From: Lucinisca nassula
Taxonomy: Eukaryota; Mollusca; Bivalvia; Lucinida; Lucinidae
Direction: 5' to 3'
Assembly: GCA_963580285.1 (NCBI GenBank)
Contig: OY757011.1
Location: 119,541,874-119,605,873 of the forward strand
DNA length: 64,000 nt
The position numbers were made by a program, and so were the translations under genes. Positions 1 to 10,600 of this stretch are shown here, piece after piece (the stretch's first letter is position 1; each line of letters begins with the position of its first letter). The notes beneath the pieces were generated by a model that did no database searches, had not been told where the DNA came from, and saw nothing but the letters and a program-made list of their open reading frames with translations.

Positions 1-245
1 GATTTTGTACGTCTGAGAAAAAGTACCTTTCACACCAGATAAGGGGAATGGATACACCTTCAAGGGAGGCAACTCTTGCAAAATTATTTTTGTCTCTCAT
101 GTCAATAGGGGTCTACTCTTAAAGAAAATTTGGTCTTTGGAGTAAATTCTTTCCTTCAAGAGTCGACCCCTTTTTCAGTGGGACAGGGCTTTTAAAAAAG
201 CGAACAGGAAGTCCTGAAAGTTGTCTTCCTTTGAAAAATGACGGA
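1..245. repeat. Dispersed repeat H, copy 1
   Basis: Shares GGGGAATGGATACACCT, a 'tctcatgtcaataggggtc' segment and a 'ccctttttc-gggacag' segment with copies at 14265-14640 and 26640-26930. The ends of the better copies form an inverted pair (GGGGAATGG versus CCATTCCCC), so this is probably a MITE. No coding potential seen. Confidence 0.6.
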
Positions 246-399
246 AAAATCGATAACATTTGCCGAAATGCTCGAATCTAAAAACATAAATAATGGTAAA
301 AAAAATAAAATAAAATAAATTAAATAAAATAATAAAAATAACCAGTGCTTCAGCTGAAGTGCACGACCCGCCGGATGCTTTTAGCTTTATGAGTGTTAC

Positions 400-1440
400 C
401 ATATATGGGTATGGCGGCTATTTTGGTCATGTGACCTGGACCTAAAACGGTTCCCCCAATAACTGCGCCTTATCGTAAGGAGCAATATATCTTATACTTT
501 AGTACTGTATTCTGAATCGTTTGCAGGATAAAATGAATTCTCACTTTTCCAATACAAAAGCATATGTGTCAAAGTTTGACCTAGGCACGAAGAAGGTCAA
601 AGTCAACCCAGGGTCACAATTTAGCAATTTATGATGGGCCTACATCCCAGATGCTATTTATCAAGTTTCGTGGAAATCTGCCCAGTGGTTCTGGAGAAGG
701 GTCTTTACCATATATTGCTTGGCGGCCATTTTGGTCATGTGACCTGGACCCCATGATCAAACTTTGGTTTCCCCCATCCAGTAGAGGCTCCATATGAAAT
801 TTGACTTCAATCGGCCCAACGGTTTCCGAGGAGAAGCAGTTCGAAAATTTTCACATTTTTCGCCTCGGCGAGGCTATACTAAATGGAATGTAATATTTCG
901 CAAGTTCATTGGTTAGATCTCATTGATATCTATATGTATGTCAAAAATTGTTTAAATATTCCAAGCGGTTAAGTCACTATCACCAATTTTCACAAACGGG
1001 TTACGGACCGTACATACACACAGACCATATATGGCTTGGCGGCCATTTTGGTCATGTGACCTAGACCCCATGAGCAAATTTTGGTTCCCCCAATCCCATA
1101 GAGGCTTCATATGAAATTTGACTTCAATCGGCCCAACGGTTTCCGAGGAGAAGCAGTTCGAAAATTTTCACACTTTTCGCCTCGGCGAGGTTATACTAAA
1201 TGGAATGTAATATTTGGCAAGTTCATTGGTCAGATCTCGTTGATATCTATCAGTATGCCAAAAATTGTTTAAATATTCCAAGCGGTTAAGTCACTATCAC
1301 CAATTTTCACAAACGGGATACGCCGGGACGGACGGACAGACTGACAGACTGACAGAATGACAGAATGACCGATTGACAGAATGACCCGGTGATTTTAGGG
1401 CACTCTTAGAAATCAACCGACTTCAGTCGGTTGCTTTTTT
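400..1440. repeat. 'Gtcatgtgacctgga' repeat with tandem duplication
   Basis: Units at about 712-1012 and 1028-1318 are near-identical direct copies with a period of about 316 bp. Each contains TTGGTCATGTGACCTGGACC, CGGCCCAACGGTTTCCGAGG and AAGCGGTTAAGTCACTATC. The array ends in a GACAGAATGA-type microsatellite and a short hairpin, AACCGACT-TCAGTCGGTT. A related diverged copy is at 20100-20800. Confidence 0.7.
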
Positions 1441-1767
1441 CTGCAGGTCGTGCAATCCGGCCCAATGTTTGTGATTTCTATACATGTACAAAACCAGTCG
1501 TGCAGATTTAATCATTTTGTTTTCCACACGTTCTACAAACAAACTTATGTCAATCATATGAAAAGTGTACCTTAAAGTATAACAAGATCTGTCACAAGAC
1601 AGGGTAGCTCGCCTACACCGTAGTTAGTTCAACAGCTTTCCTTTTCTTTCGGGCAAACGGGCTAAAATGCGAGTTATTCTCAATGAAGGGTCAAATTAAA
1701 GGCTCGAAAACGTCCCAAAATAGAAGTGAAGGCAATGATCAGGACTCGATACAAGTATTTTTTAACT

Positions 1768-1995
1768 CACAGCTCCCGGCAGTGACACCAAAGGGAAAGA
1801 AACAAAAACATAAAATTACTAGACCCTAATGGAAACATCAATAGCGGAAAGCCAAAAGGATAGTTACTTTCCCACAAAATGGCCAACTGGCTATCCAAAA
1901 CAAAATAATGTAAGCGAAACACGCACTCAAAGACAAACCATAACAAAAATAAACCGCGACAGAAGAACCCCCCCCCCAAAAATTGCACTTTGGGT
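1768..1995 (-). repeat. Dispersed repeat F
   Basis: On the minus strand it contains GGTTTATTTTTGTTATGG, GGATAGCCAGTTGGC and CTTTTGGCTTTCCGC. It matches copies on the plus strand at 52296-52790 and 57965-58390. It is likely a non-coding retroelement, but no TSD was identified. Confidence 0.6.
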
Positions 1996-2246
1996 GGGTG
2001 GGTGGCTCAAATTGATTTTACGCAGCTGCAACCCCAAGCCTTATTTGGTACAATAGGCAGAAGTTTTCTAATGTTTTGTCGAATACTTCGTGATTGCTCC
2101 GGGTTCTTTGTGAAGCTAAACCGAAAAATATTTTGAAAATATTAATTGACTTATTTAGTACGGGTTCATTTTGAACTATATATGTTATGCTGGTGATTCT
2201 GATTCTTCTCCCTTTTAGTTGTCATTTTAGTTACGTTAGTTTGTCT

Positions 2247-2590
2247 CGCCCCGCCCATAGGGGCTTGAAGAAATATATGGGCTGCATGATGCTTCCACGC
2301 AGAGCTGAATCCCGCCCGCACATTGGTACTGGTAAACCTCTTAGAGGATCTAAGCCTGTCCAGGAACCGCGGTAAACCTCTTAGAGGATCTCAGCCTGTC
2401 CAGGAACCGCGGTGCTGGGCGGACCGTCCATGCTAATAAACCCTATTGGTTTCATTGGGCGACAGGGCTTGAGATGTCATTTCATCTCAATCTCGGGTAA
2501 AAGTCCCACAAAATTGGGAGCAACGTCTCCAAAATGACCTTTAAAGTGTTGACGGGGACGTTAAACCTCAAATCAAACAAACAAACAAAC
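2247..2590 (+). mobile_element. SINE-A copy with internal duplication
   Basis: Starts with the GC-rich head CCGCCCATAGGGGCTTG and ends in TCAAACAAACAAAC. The stretch containing GGTAAACCTCTTAGAGGATC is present twice in tandem (about 2331-2412), which is unusual for the family. Confidence 0.8.
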
Positions 2591-2687
2591 GCTAGTTTGT
2601 CCTTCCCATTTAATATTTGATATGTTGGCGATTCTGATTCTTTACCCCCGTTATGAATGCAGTTCCTCTTTAAGTTTCGTTTGGACT

Positions 2688-2970
2688 ATCTTTTACGAAA
2701 ACACGCCCATACAAATGCAATGTAAACTTAACCAACGTAAAAGCGAACATTTTAAGATGACAAATTGAGATATTATTTTCTTATTTCGGCTCAAAATATA
2801 GATTATGGGTACCCTTTAGAACCGCCTCATCGAGGCGGTTCTAACGAGTACCCACAATCTATATTTTAGAGCATAAATAAGTAAAATAAGGTTTACCCCT
2901 GTAAACCCCGTTTTCTGTATAAAACTGGGGTTCAAGGGGGTCAAAATTATAAAGGCGTGTTTTCGTGATG
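2688..2970. mobile_element. MITE-A copy
   Basis: Left end TACGAAAACACGCCCATAC, right end GGCGTGTTTTCGTGATG. The centre is a hairpin built on GAACCGCCTC/GAGGCGGTTC with GGGTACCC-type flanks. Slightly diverged copy. Confidence 0.75.
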
Positions 2971-3184
2971 GGCTGAGTCACCACCTGATTGGGAAAGAGC
3001 TGCTGACTTGGTTTACCAGTGGTCTGCTTTGCTACGTGTCGTCAGCCCATGTTTCGATTTCTTTCCCTAGTGACCTTGTGGGGGGGATTTGGGATCTGAT
3101 GATCGTTTCCCTTTTCAATTTACATAGTGAAACCAGAGTATCTAAAACTGGTATTTTTGATGATGATGCTTGTTTGAATTGAGG

Positions 3185-3440
3185 TTTTACATCCCCGCCA
3201 ACATTATTTATGTTACTTCCAATTCTGTGGGACCTTACCCAATATTGAGATGAAATGACTTCTCAAGCCCCAAACACGCAAAAAGGTTTATATACAGGGA
3301 CGGTCCGAATAGCACCACTTTGCCAGGGCAGGCTTAGACCGTCTAAGCGGTTTACCAGTACCCGTATGCGGTCGCTTTCAGCTCTGCTTAGAAGCACCAC
3401 GCAGCCCAGTCTATTTCTCAAAGCCCGATGGGCGGGGCCC
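3185..3440 (-). mobile_element. SINE-A copy, minus strand, diverged
   Basis: Reads as the reverse complement of SINE-A, from the tail side (GAGGTTTTACATCCCCGCC) to the head (GATGGGCGGGGCC). It ends just before the AAT microsatellite, 190 bases upstream of the F-box start codon. Confidence 0.75.
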
Positions 3441-3444
3441 GATA

Positions 3445-3490
3445 GTGATAATAATAATAATAATAATAATGATAATAATAATAATAATAC
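3445..3490. repeat. AAT trinucleotide microsatellite
   Basis: Run of (ATA/AAT) units broken by GAT, in the presumed 5' flank or 5' UTR of the F-box gene. Confidence 0.9.
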
Positions 3491-3635
3491 TGAATGGTGC
3501 GTGCAAATAAATACGCCCGTTGTCATAGGGCGTCTCATTTTAAAAAACGCTATCAAAAACGGTTAATGACGTTACGTATTAATGTCGTCGTTGTTAATGG
3601 TAACAACGTTAGAGATCAGCCCACGGGAAGCAACA

Positions 3636-4623
3636 ATGGCCACCTCCATTAAGTGGGACCAGTTACCCGATGTTTCGCTCATTGAAGTGTATCGCTACTT
3701 ACGAGACACGGACAAACTGAACATGGCATGTGTTTGTACAAATTGGAGCCGCCTCTTTTCTTCATCTGTTCTATGGCGCGAAAGAAAAATTGTGTTCAAC
3801 TCTTTAGCAGCAGATAGGACAGCAGAGAGGGAGTCGACTTTTCTCAGCAAATACGGACAACACTTAAATAAACTGAAAATTGGGTTTGGTCAGCCATCTT
3901 TCAAGTCCTGTGCGGTGATTTCCAAGGCTGCCGAAAGCTATCTCCGGCGTCTAACGCTAAGGAATGACATTCATTTAAAGGAAATAGATTTAGACAACCT
4001 TCAAATGGAGCAACATTGGCACTTTATTCTGTCGCGAAATCGCCTCGTTACGGCTCTCTGTAGAATGCTCAGAAAACAAAGATTCTTAGAAAGTGTTTAC
4101 CTAACAAGCGCCAGGTTGCGGGTTTTCGATGGATGCAGAATTTTAGAGGCGTTGTCTAAGGGCGCAACAGCGAGCACCATCAAAGTGATTTACATGGAAA
4201 ATCTATTTGAAACCAATGTATACCCTATCCGGCAAATAAGATATATAAATGCAATGTCAAGGTTCTTACGTTTAGAGCAGCTACATCTGAACTATAAATA
4301 TCTAAACAGCCAAGTGTTGAAAATGTTTGGACAAAAGTTGTCTAAGACATTGGAATATCTCTCTGTAATGGTAGAAGGCGACGTAAGGGGTATAGAGATT
4401 CGCTCAGAACACTGGGAACATTTTGCAACCAACTGTCCCAAGGTGAAGGTTGGAATTTACATTTGCACAACCATACTTAGAGGTAACGACCTGCGGCCCC
4501 CTTTTGTAAGGGGCATTCCAATAAGTGAGGTGTACATCACGTCCTGGGCGAGAATTGATGATACTGAAGATAGACTTGCAACACTACTGACACATATTGG
4601 CAACATCTATAAAACTACCTTAG
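3636..4623 (+). CDS. F-box gene coding exon 1
   Basis: Carries the F-box and most LRR-like repeats (329 full codons plus one base). The donor is G|GTAATA at 4623/4624. The frame stays open for nine more codons to a stop at 4650, so an intron-retained product would end there. The large inverted duplication of intron 1 begins about 20 bases after the donor. Confidence 0.85.
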
Positions 4624-7600
4624 GTAATAATATAACGTTATTAATCAAGTAATTTCGTATTGGCCCAGTTACAGGTCCGAGGTCTGCTGAATTGGGCCTC
4701 GGCCTTCGGCCTCGAGCCAATACAGCATGCCTCGGACCTGTAACTTCACACCGTACAACCGGCTGCGTCGAAGACAGATTACTGCCTCTAAGACAGATCG
4801 CGGAAAACGTTTCATAGAAAGGGTAGGTGAAGCTTTTTTGTTCGTACAAATTGAGAAGGCAATCTGTTGACTTTTGCTGCTATTGGAGAAGAAACTAAAT
4901 GCCTGGAGATACCGCAGCAACATTCTGACTATATCTCAAAGCCAGATAAGGCTTTCACAGTTCGTTGAAGAATATTTACATCGAAAAGTTTATGAATTTT
5001 TGTTTACGGCGTCAAGTGTACGTCTACGCAACAAAATATGTTACATTCACTTACTCATGCTAAAACTACGATAATTCAGCAGCTTTTCTGCCAAATTGGA
5101 CCGTATAACTCGGTTAAATAAACAAACTACGCCCCACTAAAGAGACTAGGTGTCCAAAAAAATGCTGTCTCTAACTACAGATTGATTTTTATACGACTGT
5201 CCACAAACACAGATCAGAGATTTCGAAGGCTAACATTGATGACAGATCAGAATTTTCGGTTACATCTTCAATAAAGACGAATTCTGGATGACTTAACACC
5301 GGCAACTTCGGTGGAAGCTATTTCATGCCAGTTCCAGGGCATTACTTGTAAAAATGCTGCAATTGAGTAACATAGAGGCTGCTCTATAATCATCTATATT
5401 TCTTGTCAACACACAAATTGTGCAATCAGTAGAAGCCTCCGTGGTGTAGTGGTTATGCTACTTGCCTTGTAAACCAGGATTCGCGGGATCGAACCCGGGC
5501 TTCTCCAGACTTTCGGATGTGTCTTTAAACCGAGGTCCCGTCTCCTTAGGTGACCTTAGCTGTTAGTGAGACGTACAACTCTCTCTCTCTCTCTCTCTTT
5601 CTCTCTCACTATCTTGTGCAATCAGTAAACATCTGAGGCGTTATTTGTTTAATTTTCTTTTGCCTGTACCTTTTCTTTCCTAGATGTCACACGACTCAGC
5701 GATTTCTGTGTTGTAATTAGTTAGTAATTCGATATTGAAAGTAAACAGCTGACGTTCGTGCGAATATCTGGTTGTGCCATTTTTTTACCATCAAACGCCA
5801 TGTATTTTTATTGCACGAACAAGGTTGTACAATACAATAATGAACCTTAAATAGGTCGTTATGCAAATGGTGCAGAGGCGACCATGTACAACAAGATGGT
5901 ACGTGCGTCTGTATTAACCAATTCAGTACCAGAAACCCCTAAAGAGGTACCTTTGCAAACAGTGCAGGCCCAGATCAGACACTTCAGAATGCGGTAATGC
6001 GGCGTCTGATCAGGATCTACACTGTTTGTTAAAAGCTGAACCATTTTCTGAGTAAATTATAAGAAAACACAGCCCGACACCCCTAAATATCGAAATGGAC
6101 TCCTGCCATATATAAGGGGGAAGATTCCATTTGGTACAAAAAGGGTTAACTGTAATTCACTCGGCGCCGCTTGTGGGTTATATTGTATTTTTATAGGTGT
6201 GTTTTCTTTATGTCCACAGTTTCGGACATGACTTTACATTAGCGGCTGTTGGTGGAACACACACACACACGCATGCACGCACGCGCGTGCGCACGCACGC
6301 ACGCGAAAGTACCCCTGCCCATCGGGGCTCGAAGAAATAAATGGGCTGCATAATGCTTCCACGCAGAGCTGAAACCGACCGCACACGAGTACTGGTAAAC
6401 CGCTTTGAGGATATAAGCCTGCCCTGGCAAAGCGGTGCAAATCGGACCGTCCATGCTCATAAACCCAATTGGTTTCATTTGGCGACTAGACTTGAGATGT
6501 CTTTTCATCTCAAGGTCGGGTAAAAGTCCCACAAGACACGAAGCAACGTCTCCAAAATGACCTATACAGTGTTGACGGATACGTCAAACCTCAAATCAAA
6601 CAAACAAAAACCTATTACTATCATCATGTTTAATCATACTGAAGAAGTTTTTCCATTCAAACACGGACAAACTTGTAGAGTTACTTTTTCATTTTAGTGA
6701 AGCGTAAAACAAAAGTCCTAATGCCAGATATAGAGGAAAGTAGTACATTATTTGATTCAGCCACACTAACATGGAGCACCTCACATAACAAGTGCTAAAC
6801 TAAACTACAAAGCTACATAAACAGATCACATTACGATAACACAGCCGTGTGATATAGTGCTTTCTTTCATACCTCCAAAACGGTCTATTCTGGCGAAAAT
6901 TGTGATATTTTTCTTTTCTATACTCCAAACATATGTTGAGGGTGCTCGTGAGGACTGTTGCATTGAGAAGGTATGACGAGAACCCTAAACATATGTCTTT
7001 AAACAGAAATAAGAAAAATAATGTGTCCCCCTGTACATAAAGGTTTTCTCTATATAAGCACCGCCCCCGCCCATCGGGGCTTGATGAAATAAATTGGCTG
7101 CATGATGCTTACACACAGAGCTGAAACCGTTCGCACACTAGTACTGGTAAACCGCTTAGAGGATCTAAGCCTGTCCAGGAACCGCGGTGCGAGGCGGACC
7201 GTCCATGCTTATAAACCCTATTGGTTTCATTGGGCGACAGGACTTGAGATGTCATTTCTTCTCAATGTCGGGTAAAAGTCCCACAAAATTGGAAGCAACG
7301 TCTCCAAAATGACCTATACTGTGTTGACGGGGACGTTAAACCTCAAACCAAACAAACAAATCTATATAAGCAAGTTGTAGAGGGGTGTTCATTACACGGA
7401 CTTAACGTGATGAGAACCACAGCCTCAGTGTTACTCAGATTATGGGTCTTGTCTTGTACGGGAATTTAACCCACAAGCGGCGCCGAGTGAATTAAAGTTA
7501 ACCCTTTTTGTACCAAATGGTATCTTCCATCTTATATATGGCAGGAGTCCATTTCGATATTTAGGGGTGTCAGGCTGTGTTTTCTTCAGAATTTATTCAG

Positions 7601-10600
7601 AATATGGTTCAGTAATTTGTTTGTTTGTAACGTCCCCGTCAACACTGTAAATGTCATGTTGGAGACGTTGCTTCCAATTTTGTGGGACTTTTACCCGACA
7701 TTGAGATGAAATGACATCTCAAGCCCTGTCGCCCAATGAAACCAATAGGGTTAATTAGCATGGGCGACAGGGCTTGAGATGTCATTTCATCTCAATGTCG
7801 GGTAAAAGTCCCACAAAATTGGAAGCAACGTCTCCAACATGACCTTTACAGTGTTGACGGGGACGTTACAAACAAACAAATTACAACACAGAAATCGCTG
7901 AGCCGTGTGACATCTAGGAAAGAAAAAGTACAGGCAGAAGAAAATTAAACAAATAACGCCTCAGATGTTTACTGATTGCACAAGAGAGTGAGAGAGAAAG
8001 AGAGAGAGAGAGAGTTGTACGTCTCACTAACAGCTAAGATCACCTAAGGAGACGGGACCTCGGTTAAAAGACACATCCGAAAGTCTGGAGAAACCGGGAT
8101 CGATTCCGCGAATCCTGGTTTACAAGGCAAGTAGCATAACCACTACACCACGGAGGCTTCTACTGATTGCACAATTTGTGTGTTGACAGGAAATATAAAT
8201 GATTATAGAGCAGCCTCTATGTTACTCAATTGCAGCATTATTACAAGTAATGCCCTGGAGCAAGCATGAAATAGATTCCACCGAAGTTGCCGGTGTTAAG
8301 TCATCCAGAATTCGTCTTTATTGAAGATGTAACCGAAATTCTGATCTGTCATCAATGTTAGCCTTCGAAATCTCTGATCTGTGTTTGTGGACAGTCGTAT
8401 AAAAAACAATCTGTAGTTAGAGACAGCATTTTTTTGGACACCTGGTCTCTTTAGGGGGGCGTAGTTTGTTTATTTAACAGAGTTATACGGTCCAATTTGG
8501 CAGAAATGCTGCTGATTAATCGTAGTTTTAACATGAGTAAGTGAATGTAACATATTTTGTTGCGTAGACGTACACTTGACGCCGAAAACAAGAATTCATA
8601 AAATTTTCGATGAAAATATTTTTCAACGAACTGGAAAAGCCTTATCTGGCTTTGAAATATAGTCAGAATTTTGCTGCGGTATCTCCAGGCATTTAGTTTC
8701 TTCTCCAATAGCAGCAAAAGTCAACAGATTGCCTTCTCGATTTATACAAACAAAAAAACTTCACCTACCCTTTCTATGAAACGTTTTCCGCGATCTGTCT
8801 TAGAGACAGTAATCTGTCTTCGACGCAGCCGGTTGTACGGTGTGAACTTGGCCAATACGAAAACACTTGATTGATGGCAATTTTTGGCTTGCAGCGACGG
8901 CTGCAAGCCAATTAGATTGGAAAAGTGGTTCCGGTTGTAGACTTCTCTTTCTATGTTATTTTGGATCCTCAGGTGTGTTTTTAAAAACAAAAATCAGAGA
9001 TACAGTCAGCTTTTTCCGGTGTTCTGGTTCCCTCACCCTATAGCTCAATAGCTTTCGCATATTTTAATAGAATACAGGGTACCAGTTTAGTGAGAGATGG
9101 TCTAGTGACAGAGCTATCGTTTCTATGCGAAAGTTTAACTTAACACCGAAGCGAGTTTATCCACTAGGCCACGGTCTACCCAGCACTACCGTCAATACAG
9201 TTTACCTGACCACATTCATAATAAGTCATCTGTGTAGCAGTATACAATTCACTCGAAGGTCAAAACTCGATGGGTTTTGTTGAAATTTTATAGGGTAGAT
9301 TCCTGACGTCAGAAGTGTTAACTAGAGTAGGTCAACTGAACTGCTGCACTATGATTTTTTTCGAGTGTGTGACCCGATTCATACTGGTTCCCCGCATTCT
9401 TTACACAATTGAATGCTTCTCCAGACTTTCGGATGAGTCTTTAAACAAAGGACCCGTCTCCATATGACCTTAGCTGTTGGTGGGACGTTAAACTAAAACT
9501 CACTCACTCACGCCATGTTTCAAATATTTTCAAACAGATGAATGCATTCTAAAAATGGATTAATTGTGGACACACAGAGTTCGGAAATATTTTAACTATG
9601 GAAACCTTCAAAAACATTTGCGAGTACATATTGGACATAAAGGTGAATATTATACTTTCCACATTTTCAATTACCTGCACGAATGAAATTGAATTATTTC
9701 ATGTGAGAAATTAGAATAATAGCATTTACTGAAAATTATGATTTACCTGCCTGAAACCTCCATTGAATCATAATGTATAAGTACAAACTTATTAGGGCCC
9801 CGCACTGAAAGTGTGGGTGTTGCGCGCAAGACTCAGGTCCGTACCTCAAAGGTCAAGGTCATACTTAGAGGTTAAAGGTAAAAAAACCTAGCAAAACAAA
9901 CAGTATGTATGATGTGTTCTACCACATTATTGTCTCTCATAAATCTGTTAGGGACATTTATTTTGTTTTGTTTGTCCATTTCTACTTGCCAAATCGCATA
10001 TCGTCCGTGCTCCATAAGTCCATTATTCCCCCCTGTCTGTCTGTTAACAATGTCTTCTTCCAATTACTATTCAGATTCTACTGAGCAAATTTCAATAAAA
10101 CAGGGTCATCACAATGATCCCTTACTATCATAGTTGGTCAAAAGTGAGAATGTGATCATTGGGTCACATGTCAATGCCTCAGTTACCTTAACAATGAAAT
10201 ATTTCTTCCAATAAATGTCAGGGTAGTGCCACATAGAAAATTGACACCTCAAGGGTTTGTCCATTCCAATGTGTAGATAAACCATATATTGCCTTTGAGT
10301 ACACTGCATCAAAAGTCTATGTCCCATTAACAAGAACAGTGCAACTTGCTTCCTCACCAGTACTTTCATCTACATCAACTCATACATCAATGTGGCGGCA
10401 ATATGGCTACATTTACACCAGGAACAGTACCCTTAAAACCAGGCAAGCCTTTCCTTTTAAAAGGAACCTTTATTATAATTGACACAATATTGATTTTTGA
10501 CCTCCAGTTAATATTGGTTGACCTGGTGTAATGCAGGATAGTCAATTAATAATCAAGAATATGTAAACCCTTCAACTGAACAGAAATTCTTGGAGCAGAC

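Larger units (their letters stand above)
4644..8875. repeat. 4.2-kb inverted duplication in F-box intron 1
   Basis: The left arm (about 4644-5717, resuming 6025-6178) and right arm (about 7463-7612 and 7884-8875) are reverse complements with few mismatches by eye. Both arms carry the same SINE-C copy at equivalent positions, so the duplication post-dates that insertion. The centre (6180-7460) holds a SINE-A copy and a MITE-B copy with a SINE-A nested in it. Arms differ by a 77-bp hairpin (left only), by 5718-6024 (left only) and by a SINE palindrome (right only). Confidence 0.85.

Noticed and set aside
4874..8717. Conserved small protein encoded twice (MLLLEKKLNAWRYRS...)
   Set aside because: The two copies are the arms of the inverted duplication, so conservation is due to recent duplication rather than selection.
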